A DNA stretch of 64,000 bases, taken from positions 124,001 to 188,000 of the forward strand of contig NZ_CANLMZ010000003.1 of NCBI RefSeq assembly GCF_947492645.1, read 5' to 3'. The position numbers and the translations under genes are program-made. This stretch comes from an uncultured Pontibacter sp. (GTDB taxonomy: Bacteria > Bacteroidota > Bacteroidia > Cytophagales > Hymenobacteraceae). The stretch's first letter is position 1; each line of letters starts with the position of its first letter. A model generated the notes under the pieces. It was not told where the DNA came from and did no database searches. It was given only the letters and a program-made list of their open reading frames with translations. Shown here in pieces: positions 35,059-44,253 of the stretch.

Positions 35059-36324
35059 TCATCCTGCGTTTTTAAACAGGTCTAGCTGCTGTGTCAGCAA
35101 GGTGCTTCTAACAGAGCCATCCCCAAAGAGGATGCGGTTTTTCAACGTGTGCGAATCAAAGTCCTGGCGGTACATGCTCTTTGTCTGGCAGGTAATAAAG
35201 TACTTTGCCCGTTTTAGCACGACGCCCATCTGGCGCAGGTTCTCAAAGTTGAGCGGGGTGAACCTTCTGGCAGATACAATCTTCTTTGCGGACTTTACCC
35301 CGATGCCCGGCACACGCAAAATCATCTCATAATCGGCTGTGTTCATCTCCACCGGAAACATGTGGCGGTTGCGTAGCGCCCAACCCAGCTTCGGATCGAT
35401 GTCCAGGTCCAGGTGCGGGTTTTGCTCATCCACAATCTCCTGCACATTAAAACCATAAAAGCGCATCAGCCAATCGGCCTGGTATATGCGGTTCTCACGT
35501 ATAATGGGTGGCTCTGTAATAATGGGCAATCTGTTGTCGCTGCTGATGGGTACATAGCCTGAATAATACACACGCTTCAGGCTATAGTCTTTGTACAGTT
35601 GGTTAGATAACTGAAGGATCTGATGATCGTTCTCTGCCGATGCCCCTACTATTAGCTGCGTACTTTGCCCTGCCGGCGCGAAAGCCGGAGCAGACTTAAA
35701 CAGCACTTTTTCTTCCTTTGCCTGTATCAGCTGGTTTTTTATGCTACCCATCGGCTGCAGTATCTCCGCATAATTTTTCTCGGGTGCCAGTTGCTGCAAA
35801 CTCATTTCAGATGGCAACTCAATATTCACGCTTAATCTGTCGGCATACAGGCCTGCTTCTTTTATAAGCTCGTCGCTGGCGCCGGGTATAGTTTTCAGGT
35901 GTATGTAACCGTTAAACTTCTCTTCCTGGCGCAGCTTCTTAGCTATCCGCACGAGCCGCTCCATTGTATAGTCTGCATTCTTAAAAATGCCTGAGCTAAG
36001 GAAGAGCCCTTCGATGTAGTTGCGACGGTAAAAATTTATGGTGAGGTCTACTACCTCCTGCACCGTAAAAGCGGCACGTTTTATATCGTTGCTTTTGCGC
36101 GTTACACAGTAGGCACAGTCAAATATGCAATGGTTGGTAAGCAATATCTTCAGCAACGAAACACAACGGCCATCTTCAGTATAGCTATGGCATATTCCCA
36201 TTCCCTCTGCATTGCCCAACCCCTTGTTCTCATTTTTGCGTTTACCACCGCTAGACGAACAGGAAACATCATACTTGGCAGCATCTGCTAATATCTTTAG
36301 TTTCTCAGTTATTCTACTATCCAT
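35059..36324 (-). CDS. Radical SAM protein, putative DNA modification/repair (TIGR03916 type)
   Basis: 421 residues. CIFDCAYC (about 67-74) is the CxxxCxxC motif for the 4Fe-4S cluster that cleaves S-adenosylmethionine. The barrel includes EGLFLSSGIFKNADYTMERLV and HLKTIPGASDELIKEAG. The C-terminal part has a helix-hairpin-helix (ILRVPGIGVKSAKKIVSARR, about 337-356), which typically contacts DNA. A radical-based action on DNA, similar in spirit to spore photoproduct lyase, is inferred from domain layout and constant partnership with TIGR03915. It heads a three-gene operon. Confidence 0.92.
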   Translation of the reverse strand: MDSRITEKLKILADAAKYDVSCSSSGGKRKNENKGLGNAEGMGICHSYTEDGRCVSLLKILLTNHCIFDCAYCVTRKSNDIKRAAFTVQEVVDLTINFYRRNYIEGLFLSSGIFKNADYTMERLVRIAKKLRQEEKFNGYIHLKTIPGASDELIKEAGLYADRLSVNIELPSEMSLQQLAPEKNYAEILQPMGSIKNQLIQAKEEKVLFKSAPAFAPAGQSTQLIVGASAENDHQILQLSNQLYKDYSLKRVYYSGYVPISSDNRLPIITEPPIIRENRIYQADWLMRFYGFNVQEIVDEQNPHLDLDIDPKLGWALRNRHMFPVEMNTADYEMILRVPGIGVKSAKKIVSARRFTPLNFENLRQMGVVLKRAKYFITCQTKSMYRQDFDSHTLKNRILFGDGSVRSTLLTQQLDLFKNAG

Positions 36325-36571
36325 TTTCTTAACGCTTTGTAGGTAAGACGGTTTAAAGATACAACAACCGCCTTACATCACCCAATATTATTAGCATTTA
36401 TTTATCAACCATGTTATCAACACCCTCTTGTTTGCTAACAATATTAGCAATTAATATATCTTAAACATTGCCCTAAAAGCGCCCCAGCACCTAAAAACAA
36501 CACGAAGCGCCACATGTACACAGATAAATCGTTATATTAGAAAGCTTTTTTAAAGCCTGGCTTTTCCACAC

Positions 36572-38467
36572 ATGTACTTATCGCACCCTTTTGTAAAATT
36601 GACGCTCCGCACGCTACTGGCAAGTGCGCTGCTACTCTTTACCTGCGTGTGTTATGCACAGGACCCTATTACACCTAAACAGGACACAGCAGCCCTTAAA
36701 ACCGATACAACTAAAATTAAATTTGATGAACGCCTGCTGGAAAACCTGAGGCGCATGTCGGAGCGCAAAACCATAATGGGCAAACTGCTGGACGCCATAC
36801 TTGTGTTTGACAGGAAGTATGAGGAAGTATATGGCCTGGATGCCGAATTGATACAGCGGGAGTATGAACGGCACAATTATAAAGTGGTGAGAAAGCTGGA
36901 TATTGTTACACTAGATGCCTTTGGCTACTCTATACACGACTCTACGCGTACCCCACGTAATTTTCTGGAGAAAGCCGGTAATGCCATACACATTAAAACC
37001 AGCCGGGGCTTGGTGCGCAACCAATTGCTTTTCAGAAGAAACGAACCGCTAGAGCCACTTGCCCTTGTAGAGTCGGAGCGATTGCTGCGCCAGACAGATT
37101 ATTTACTGGATGCCCGCATTATCGTGAACGAACTTACCACCGATGATGACAGCGTAGATGTATTTGTGATAACTAAAGACGTTTTTAGTTTAGGCGGTTC
37201 CGGCTCCTACTCCCCGTCATCTGGCTCGGGCAGGATATCGTTGCGTGACCTTAACTTTTTGGGCCGGGGACACCAGGTGCGCGGCACGTACAGGTTTAAC
37301 ATGAACCGGCCACGCCCCTGGGAAATATCAGGAGCATACTCTGTACAAAATATTGGCAGGACGTATGTTGGAGCCGACCTGGTATACACCAATGAAAACT
37401 ACTACAAGGAAAAAAGCGCCTACCTGCGCAGAGACTTCTTCTCTACTAATACAAAGTATGCCGGTGCCGTTGGCTACGCCGCCATAGAGGAACGTTTACT
37501 TGTGCCGCCCGTAGCAGGTGATACCATTGCTTTATTCGATGACCTGAAGTATAACCGGACAGATGTATGGCTGGGCCGTTCCTTTAAGTTTAAGTCTTAC
37601 CACCTGGGGTACGAGCCGCGAGGCCGCCTGATCTTAGGCCTCCGCATGATAGACACCGACTATACCCTCGCTCCTACTGATAATTTCCAGAGCAATGTAC
37701 TTACCCTGGCTAGTGTAGGCTATAGTGTGCGTAAGTATTACAAAGACCGCTACTTGTTTGGCTTTGGTAGAACCGAGGATATCCCTGCCGGTGCGCTAGT
37801 GTCGTTTACTGGCGGCTACGAAAAGGGGGCCAATACAGAGCGGCAGTATTTTGCCGCGTCAGCCTCTTTTGCCAGGTACCGCACGCACTCCGGTTATTTT
37901 TACGGCAGCGCCACCTGGGGCTCCTTTATCCGCGACGACAGATGGGAACAAGGGTTAGTGGAGTTTGAGAGTTTATACTTTACAGAGCTTAAAGAATGGG
38001 GCAATTGGAAGCTGCGCCACTACATACAAGGCAGAGGCACGTTTGGCATCAACCGCAACCCTGAAGAGCTGCTCGCCATCAACAACGAAAGTGGCCTGCG
38101 CGGTTTCCGGTCTGAGTTGCTGCGTGGCTCGCGCCGCGTCACGTTTAACTATGAGGCAAACCTGTACACACCGTTCACTTTATTGGGCTTCAGGTTAGCA
38201 GGCGTGCTGTTCGCTGATATTGCCTGGCTGTCGTCGGGCAACAAAAGTTCTCCATTTAAAAACACTCCTTATCGCGGCTATGGCCTTGGGGTCAGGTTCC
38301 GCAACGAGTACCTCTCCTTCAGCACGATACAGATATTACTGGGCTATTACCCTAAGCTCCCGCCCAACGAGGATTTCGATAGTTTCAGAATCCTTGAGTC
38401 ATCGCGCCCGTACTATGACTTTACAGACTTCAGGTTTGAGCGCCCCGGCGTAGCAAACTTCCGGTAA
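36572..38467 (+). CDS. BamA/TamA-like outer-membrane protein
   Basis: 631 residues with a signal peptide (TCVCYAQ). Residues about 60-215 hold POTRA-like segments: YKVVRKLDIVTLDAFGYSI and LVESERLLRQTDYLLDARIIVNELTTDDDSVDVFVITKD. A barrel follows (SLGGSGSYSPSSGSGRISLRDLNFLGRGHQVRGTYRFN...) up to the C terminus. The layout is that of Omp85-superfamily proteins but shorter than BamA, which carries five POTRA domains. It may insert or export a particular protein or lipid; the client is unknown. It is divergent from the radical SAM operon. Confidence 0.82.
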   Translation: MYLSHPFVKLTLRTLLASALLLFTCVCYAQDPITPKQDTAALKTDTTKIKFDERLLENLRRMSERKTIMGKLLDAILVFDRKYEEVYGLDAELIQREYERHNYKVVRKLDIVTLDAFGYSIHDSTRTPRNFLEKAGNAIHIKTSRGLVRNQLLFRRNEPLEPLALVESERLLRQTDYLLDARIIVNELTTDDDSVDVFVITKDVFSLGGSGSYSPSSGSGRISLRDLNFLGRGHQVRGTYRFNMNRPRPWEISGAYSVQNIGRTYVGADLVYTNENYYKEKSAYLRRDFFSTNTKYAGAVGYAAIEERLLVPPVAGDTIALFDDLKYNRTDVWLGRSFKFKSYHLGYEPRGRLILGLRMIDTDYTLAPTDNFQSNVLTLASVGYSVRKYYKDRYLFGFGRTEDIPAGALVSFTGGYEKGANTERQYFAASASFARYRTHSGYFYGSATWGSFIRDDRWEQGLVEFESLYFTELKEWGNWKLRHYIQGRGTFGINRNPEELLAINNESGLRGFRSELLRGSRRVTFNYEANLYTPFTLLGFRLAGVLFADIAWLSSGNKSSPFKNTPYRGYGLGVRFRNEYLSFSTIQILLGYYPKLPPNEDFDSFRILESSRPYYDFTDFRFERPGVANFR

Positions 38468-38543
38468 GCCAGGCATACTTATACTTGCCTGGCCAGCGTC
38501 TGATTGTAGTATGTATAACCGCTTAAACAAGCACATTTTACCT

Positions 38544-39173
38544 ATGGAAAAACTAAAAGAGAAATCTGAATACGATGGCAACCCGGTAGGTTTGTCTAAA
38601 GATACAGCCACTAAAATGGCATCTGAACTTGACCGCCACCTGGCGTCGTTAATCACACTTTACAACCAGTACCACAAGCACCATTGGGTGGTAGAAGGCC
38701 CTCAGTTCCGTGACCTGCACCTGTTTCTGGAAGAACACTATACCGAAGTGCACGAGCAGTACGACGCAATTGCAGAACGGCTTACCGTTATGGGCTACTG
38801 CCCTACCTGCCACCCAGCCAGGCAACTGGAGCTAACCTATATTCAACATGAAGAAGAAGGCGTGTTCAGGATAAGGGAGATGCTGCAGAAAGACATGGAA
38901 GACGAAAAGCAGATTGTGGTAGAGTTGCGCAAAAGTATAAAGCTGGCTTTTCAGCACGATGATTTTGCAACCAAGGCCCTGCTGGAAGGCATCCTGTTAA
39001 AAACAGAAGACAGATGCCACCACATTGAGCACTTCCTGGGCGAAGACAGCCTATCTATCGGCCTGACCACGAAGCCGGAGGATATACTGGAAGAGGATAC
39101 GCAAGCAGCACCAGGCAAAAAAGCCCCTTTGCGTGCAGGCACTAAAAAGGCAGCAACCAAAACCAAGGCATAA
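38544..39173 (+). CDS. Dps-family ferritin-like protein with basic C-terminal tail
   Basis: 209 residues from the ATG giving MEKLKEKSE; an in-frame ATG at 38511 would add 11. The ferritin-like helices carry the dimer-interface iron ligands in HKHHWVVEGPQFRDLHLFLEEHYTEVHEQYDAIAER. It oxidises iron with peroxide and coats DNA. Two additions are unusual: a CPTC motif in the loop after helix 2 (GYCPTCHP), and a tail of about 35 residues ending PGKKAPLRAGTKKAATKTKA, which is Lys/Ala-rich like histone H1 tails. The tail should strengthen DNA binding (inference). A shorter Dps lies at 60966-61439. Confidence 0.88.
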   Translation: MEKLKEKSEYDGNPVGLSKDTATKMASELDRHLASLITLYNQYHKHHWVVEGPQFRDLHLFLEEHYTEVHEQYDAIAERLTVMGYCPTCHPARQLELTYIQHEEEGVFRIREMLQKDMEDEKQIVVELRKSIKLAFQHDDFATKALLEGILLKTEDRCHHIEHFLGEDSLSIGLTTKPEDILEEDTQAAPGKKAPLRAGTKKAATKTKA

Positions 39174-39190
39174 AAGTCTCCTTGTTTCAG

Positions 39191-39231
39191 TAAAGTATAA
39201 AGGCAGCCCCGCAGGCTGCCTTTATACTTTA
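39191..39231 (+). terminator. Octamer-flanked terminator after Dps
   Basis: 18-bp perfect arms (39191-39208 and 39214-39231) with a 5-nt loop. Each arm contains AAGTATAA or its complement next to a GGCAGCC core. Confidence 0.88.
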
Positions 39232-39555
39232 TATACTATTCATAATTGTAATTTAAGTATATTAAACTTACTCATATGATTTAATGAATGGTCAAATCTA
39301 AAATACCTATCTCTAAAAGCTTAAATTGCTGATACCATTTTTTTCTAAAACGCGCTTCTGATATTTTAAAAATACTTTACAATTGATTAAGGAAGAGATA
39401 GATTTCCAAAATTCTGTGCCCCCTTGCTCATAAAGTACGCATCTGCTTTATATAATAATAATTTAGGTGCTTCATAGCTTTTTCGCTTTTGCTTCATATT
39501 ACCTTTTTCTTTCCAGGCTATATTATTTGAGACAAGTTTGAAGTAAATTACGATT
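39232..39555. other. AT-rich intergenic region
   Basis: No gene, RNA or clear promoter seen on either strand. Confidence 0.5.
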
Positions 39556-40041
39556 ATGAATTATTGCACTTACAAATATTTCAGAATTGTACTGCTACTA
39601 GGTACAACTGGGCTATCAACATTAAGTTGCGATAGTAAAGCGCAGCCAGGGAACCGGAACGATGAAACTATCCAGTTTGCGGATGTTAACTATCTAAAGG
39701 AAGTTGCTGATCAAGCATATCAAAACAAGGAATTCGACAAAGCTAAATCTTTTTATTCAAAGCTAATCAGTTTGGATTCCCTGAGTGGTGAATACTATTA
39801 CAGAAGAGGCGTTAGTTATGCCCATTTTTACGACTTTGAAAAGGCCATTGAAGATTACAGTAGATCGGTTGAGTTAAGCTATAGAGTACATGATAGTTAC
39901 TATAATATGGGCATTATATATTACATCATGTTTATGAATGATTCAAAGGCGATAGATTGCTTTAAGAAAGCACTTGAGGCGGATCCAAACTCCAAGGATG
40001 CCGCCGAAATGTTGGAGTCAATTTATCAGAAAGTAAATTAA
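39556..40041 (+). CDS. TPR-repeat lipoprotein
   Basis: 161 residues. The lipobox LSTLSC places the lipidated Cys near residue 25. Three TPR units follow, for example ADQAYQNKEFDKAKSFYSKLISLD, YYYRRGVSYAHFYDFEKAIEDYSRSVEL and YYNMGIIYYIMFMNDSKAIDCFKKALEADP. TPRs mediate protein contacts, here in the periplasm. Composition is AT-rich relative to neighbours, as is the next gene 10 bases downstream, so the two are likely one unit. The partner is unknown. Confidence 0.8.
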   Translation: MNYCTYKYFRIVLLLGTTGLSTLSCDSKAQPGNRNDETIQFADVNYLKEVADQAYQNKEFDKAKSFYSKLISLDSLSGEYYYRRGVSYAHFYDFEKAIEDYSRSVELSYRVHDSYYNMGIIYYIMFMNDSKAIDCFKKALEADPNSKDAAEMLESIYQKVN

Positions 40042-40051
40042 TATACTGAAA

Positions 40052-40405
40052 ATGGCGCTTTACCACAACCTGTTTTATTTGGTATATAGTTTTCTGAAAG
40101 GGCTCGAAAGCGGTTATAATTATCAGAATCGTACCAACAGAGTATTGTTTTCAATTTTTATCATCAGTTACCTAGAAATTTCAAATCTCGTATCTATAAA
40201 TCCATCCCTTTTTCAGGGTGAAGTATGGCTATTTTCTTTTGCTACTTTATTGTTAATTAATTTTCACCTCTTCTTCTACAAAGAAAAATATACAAGCATA
40301 GTTAAGAAACAGCAAGAGAAATCTAATAACACATTAAACTATATTAGTGCAACATATATCATTGCAAGTGCTATTGCGCACTTATATATAAATGTTTTTA
40401 ATTGA
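40052..40405 (+). CDS. Hypothetical membrane protein
   Basis: 117 residues with three hydrophobic segments (about 30-48, 58-77, 97-116) and a basic stretch KYTSIVKKQQEKSNN between the last two. It starts 10 bases after the TPR lipoprotein gene and shares its AT-rich character. No family recognised. Confidence 0.6.
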   Translation: MALYHNLFYLVYSFLKGLESGYNYQNRTNRVLFSIFIISYLEISNLVSINPSLFQGEVWLFSFATLLLINFHLFFYKEKYTSIVKKQQEKSNNTLNYISATYIIASAIAHLYINVFN

Positions 40406-40829
40406 TTGACACCTTGGTATTTTCGCATTAAGACTTAATCAATTCCTGCTAAATCTATGTGTATTCGGCCGGTTGGTTCCGAATAAGGTAAATTAATGAA
40501 CTCACAAAGGCTGGTGAATTGCGGAATTCAGCACTTCTGCTTTGCACTTTCTAAGATTATCTTTCTTTCTCTTCCTACTCTTTCACCTCCCCGTAGTTTT
40601 CCGGAGGAACAGAAAAGGTAAGTAAGATAGCACAAACAACGTGTAAAGGCGCCTGCTTAGAAACGAACAGTTTAATAATTTGCTGAGATGGCTCCCTTTC
40701 AACACTATATAATTTATACTTTACAGCTTTTATACACCGGCACCCTACTTATCAGTTATTTGTACTTTCAGCACAGTACGCTTTTTACTAGCTTTGTAAA
40801 GCAGCACTTTATACTTTAACACAACAAAG
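40406..40829. other. Intergenic region upstream of the CvfB gene
   Basis: No gene seen. It holds two TTATACTT octamers (about 40713 and 40808) and the promoter candidate at 40766-40796. Confidence 0.5.
40766..40796 (+). promoter_or_regulatory. Candidate promoter of the CvfB gene
   Basis: TTTC (one mismatch from TTTG), exactly 19 bases, then TAGCTTTG matching TANNTTTG. It ends 33 bases before the ATG at 40830. Confidence 0.5.
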
Positions 40830-41672
40830 ATGGTAGCATTAGGCGATTATAACGAACTGGAAATTGCACGCGAAGTAGACTTCGGCGTTTACTTAACTTC
40901 TGAAGACGGCGACATCCTGCTTCCAATGAAATACATACCGGAGGGAGCCCGTGTGGGAGATAAAATCCGTGTATTTATTTACCGCGATTCCGAAGACCGC
41001 ATGATCGCCACTAACCTGACGCCATACGCTACCGTTGGCCAGTTTGCCTGCCTTACCTGCACCGATGTAACACCTTTTGGCGCGTTCCTGGATTGGGGCC
41101 TGGAGAAAGACCTGCTGGTGCCGCTAAATAACCAGAAAAACAAAATGCAGGTAGGCAAAAAGTACTGCGTGTATTTATACTTAGATGATGCCTCAGACCG
41201 TGTGGTAGCCACATCAAAGCTGGGCAAGTTTCTGCAAAACGAGAATGTTGAATTAACGGAAGGCGAGGAAGTACAACTGTTGGTGGCTAGTTTTACAGAT
41301 CTTGGTATTAAAGTGATCATCAACAACGCCTATATGGGCATGCTGTACAGAAACGAGGTTTTTAAAGACCTGCGTATCGGCGATACCGCAACCGGCTACA
41401 TTACGCACATCCGCTCTGACAATAAGATTGATGTAAGTCTGCGCAAGCCCGGCACTAGTCTGAAAGCGGAATCAGACGAAGCATCTGAGAAAATAATGAG
41501 ATTATTGCGCCAAGGCAGCGGCTGGCTTCCCATATCTGATAGCAGCACCCCGGAAGACATCTATAAATTACTGGGCATGAGCAAAAAAACCTTTAAGCGT
41601 GCCATAGGCGGTTTATACAAAGCCGGGGCCATTACCATCTCTGAAGACAGCATACGCCTGACAAAAGAATAA
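40830..41672 (+). CDS. S1-domain RNA-binding protein, CvfB/YitL family
   Basis: 280 residues with consecutive S1-like domains: about 1-65 (ELEIAREVDFGVYLTSEDGDILLPMKYIPEGARVGDKIRVFIYRDSEDRMIAT), about 70-135, and about 145-210. A C-terminal winged-helix of about 65 residues follows (IYKLLGMSKKTFKRAIGGLYKAGAI). This is the layout of CvfB, a cytosolic RNA-binding regulator. It is the first gene of a run of same-strand genes but ends 82 bases before the next. Confidence 0.88.
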   Translation: MVALGDYNELEIAREVDFGVYLTSEDGDILLPMKYIPEGARVGDKIRVFIYRDSEDRMIATNLTPYATVGQFACLTCTDVTPFGAFLDWGLEKDLLVPLNNQKNKMQVGKKYCVYLYLDDASDRVVATSKLGKFLQNENVELTEGEEVQLLVASFTDLGIKVIINNAYMGMLYRNEVFKDLRIGDTATGYITHIRSDNKIDVSLRKPGTSLKAESDEASEKIMRLLRQGSGWLPISDSSTPEDIYKLLGMSKKTFKRAIGGLYKAGAITISEDSIRLTKE

Positions 41673-41754
41673 ACCGCTACTGTGCACCCTCTACAACCTA
41701 ACCTTATCTGATAACCTTTAAAAGCTGCGCACTACACCCGCGCAGCCTACTGTA

Positions 41755-44244
41755 ATGTTTTACAAGTTATTCTCGCTTGCAGGTATACTCTGCACCCTAT
41801 CCTCAGCTGTTTATGCCGGCAACGGTCATAATGGTAAGTCTTCGGCTAAAGTAAAAACAACAAAAGCTGCACGCACCGCCCTGGCTCCTGTAGTAGATGG
41901 AGTACTGGAACCCGAAGTATGGCAAAACGTGACGCCGGCTACCAACTTTATAAATTACGACCCGCATAACGGCAAACCCTCTTCTCAGAAAACAGAGGTG
42001 TTTATGCTGTATGACAACGATGCCATTTACATAGGTGCACAACTCTACGATACCGCCCCCGATTCTATACTTACCCAACTTGGCGAACGCGACTCTGGCG
42101 AGAATAACGCGGATATGTTTGGTGTGTACCTGGATACATACAACGATAAGCAGAATGCCTTTGCATTTCTGGTGTCGGCGGCAGGCGTGCAAACAGATAT
42201 AAAGATATCGCAGGGTAGCGAAGACCGTTACTGGGACGCGGTGTGGGCAAGCAGCGTAAAGCGCAACGAACAAGGCTGGACAGTAGAGGTAAAAATACCT
42301 TACGGTGCCCTCCGCTTCCCGAAAGCACAAGTACAAACCTGGGGCGTAAACTACATGCGCATTATCCGCCGTACCCGCGAAAAATCATACTGGAACCACG
42401 TGGACAATGCCGTTTCAGGTTTTGTGAACCAAGGGGGGCGCGCCATTGGCATCGAAAGTATAGAATCGCCGGTCAGGTTGCAGTTTACACCCTACGTATC
42501 TGGGTATGTAAACCATTTCCCGTCTGATGTGGCAGGCAAAAGCAACTACAGCTACTCCGTTAATGGTGGCATGGACGTAAAGTATGGCATAAACGATGCC
42601 TTTACATTAGATGTAACCCTAATCCCTGACTTCGGCCAGACACAATCAGACAACCAGGTGCTGAACCTTTCGCCGTTTGAGGTAAAATTTAACGAGAACC
42701 GGCAGTTTTTTACCGAGGGTACAGAGCTGTTTAACAAAGCAGGCTTATTTTACTCTCGCCGCATAGGTGGCACGCCCATCTTATACAACCAAGCCAGAAG
42801 CTATTTAATTGATGGCGAAACGCTGGAAGAAAACCCGGGCACAAGCAGCCTGGTTAACGCGGCAAAGGTATCTGGCAGAACCCGCAAAGGATTGGGTATT
42901 GGTCTTTTTAATGCGATTACCCGCAATATGTTCGCAAAAGCCAAAAACGAAAGCGGCGAGACAAGAGAGATATTAACCGACCCGTTAACAAACTACAGCG
43001 TTTTTGTGCTGGACCAGACGTTGCGCAACAACTCCTTCGTAACCTTTACCAATACCAACGTAACCCGCTCCAAAGGTTTTTACGATGCCAACGTATCAAG
43101 TATAAAACTGCGCTTTGCTGATAAGTCCAACACTTACGCAGTAAGTGCAGGCAGTAACCTAAGCCAACTGTTCGGGAAGTATGATGGAGAAGATGTCACC
43201 CTGGGCCACCAGTACAACATAAATCTGGCAAAGATAAGCGGCAACTTTCTGTACAGCCTGAACCACAGCGTAGAGTCTGATACCTACGACATAAACGACT
43301 TGGGTTACCTGCAAAACAACAACGAGGTAGCCACATCGGCACAGGTAAACTACAACTTTTACCAGCCTGTCTGGAAATTCCTGACCTGGAGCAACCGCCT
43401 GAGCGTAAACCACAACATGCTGTATGCACCACGCAAGTTCACTAACTGGAGCTTTGGAGGCAGCCACTCGGTAAAGTTCCGCAGCTTTACCAGCGCCTAT
43501 TTTAACTGGACTGTAAGGCCGGGCAATGCCTACGATTACTTTGAGGCACGTGCTTTTCCGGCGGTTTACATCAGGCCTGCTGCTACAGAGGCTAACATAG
43601 GCATCTCCACAGATTACCGTAAGCGCCTGGCCCTGGATGCATCGTTGGGCCATTGGGAGTCGGGTAAGTATAACCAAAGCGACTGGTGGGGAAGTTTTAG
43701 CCCACGCTTTAGAGTAAACGATAAGCTGCTCCTGATAAACGGTAACGACTACAGTATTAACAGGCATAGCATTGGGTATGTAAGAGACCCGGAAATGAAG
43801 AGCCCTCAAACATTCTTTGCAGACCGCGACCTCAAAACGCTTACGACAACACTTTCTGGTGCCTACATCTTTAACGAGCGCACGGGCCTTACGCTGAACA
43901 TGCGTCACTATTGGTCCAGGGCAGAGAATAACTGGTTTTACTACCTGCAGGATAATGGCAAACTGCTGCACATTACCGCTGAGCAGGACCCTGAACAGTC
44001 GCGATTCAGGGATATTAATATAAATTACTTTAACATCGATTTAGTGTACAGCTGGCGCTTTGCACCTGGCAGTGAATTACGCGTAGTCTGGAAAAACGCG
44101 ATACAGGATAACAGAGATAAAGTAAGCTCGCAGTACTTCGATAACCTGTCGCGCACCATGCAGGCACCGCAGAATAATAATTTTTCGGTAAAGCTTTTAT
44201 ACTTTATAGACTATATAGCCTTAAAAAACGTACTTTCTGCATAA
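41755..44244 (+). CDS. DUF5916 protein: CBM9-like domain plus outer-membrane barrel
   Basis: 829 residues with a signal peptide (SSAVYAG). Residues about 45-235 form a carbohydrate-binding-module-9-like domain (VVDGVLEPEVWQNVTPATNFI... VEVKIPYGALRFP). From about 240 the DUF5916 barrel starts: ALTLIPDFGQTQSDN-type motif (here LDVTLIPDFGQTQSD), then FTEGTELFNKAGLFYSRRIGG. It ends in a strand with an atypical terminus (FIDYIALKNVLSA). A surface role in binding or import of a sugar or other ligand is likely; the ligand is unknown. Confidence 0.87.
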   Translation: MFYKLFSLAGILCTLSSAVYAGNGHNGKSSAKVKTTKAARTALAPVVDGVLEPEVWQNVTPATNFINYDPHNGKPSSQKTEVFMLYDNDAIYIGAQLYDTAPDSILTQLGERDSGENNADMFGVYLDTYNDKQNAFAFLVSAAGVQTDIKISQGSEDRYWDAVWASSVKRNEQGWTVEVKIPYGALRFPKAQVQTWGVNYMRIIRRTREKSYWNHVDNAVSGFVNQGGRAIGIESIESPVRLQFTPYVSGYVNHFPSDVAGKSNYSYSVNGGMDVKYGINDAFTLDVTLIPDFGQTQSDNQVLNLSPFEVKFNENRQFFTEGTELFNKAGLFYSRRIGGTPILYNQARSYLIDGETLEENPGTSSLVNAAKVSGRTRKGLGIGLFNAITRNMFAKAKNESGETREILTDPLTNYSVFVLDQTLRNNSFVTFTNTNVTRSKGFYDANVSSIKLRFADKSNTYAVSAGSNLSQLFGKYDGEDVTLGHQYNINLAKISGNFLYSLNHSVESDTYDINDLGYLQNNNEVATSAQVNYNFYQPVWKFLTWSNRLSVNHNMLYAPRKFTNWSFGGSHSVKFRSFTSAYFNWTVRPGNAYDYFEARAFPAVYIRPAATEANIGISTDYRKRLALDASLGHWESGKYNQSDWWGSFSPRFRVNDKLLLINGNDYSINRHSIGYVRDPEMKSPQTFFADRDLKTLTTTLSGAYIFNERTGLTLNMRHYWSRAENNWFYYLQDNGKLLHITAEQDPEQSRFRDININYFNIDLVYSWRFAPGSELRVVWKNAIQDNRDKVSSQYFDNLSRTMQAPQNNNFSVKLLYFIDYIALKNVLSA

Positions 44245-44253
44245 CCCAAAAAA

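Noticed and set aside
35059..36324. Spore photoproduct lyase identity for the radical SAM gene
   Set aside because: Helix-hairpin-helix C terminus and the TIGR03915 partner point to the separate TIGR03916 family.
41803..42336. 177-codon open frame antisense to the CBM9-like domain
   Set aside because: Shadow of the sense gene; Cys/His-rich odd composition typical of antisense frames.
43159..43971. 270-codon open frame antisense to the DUF5916 gene
   Set aside because: It is the complement of a well-supported barrel protein, with no recognisable motif or start context; a shadow of biased codon use.
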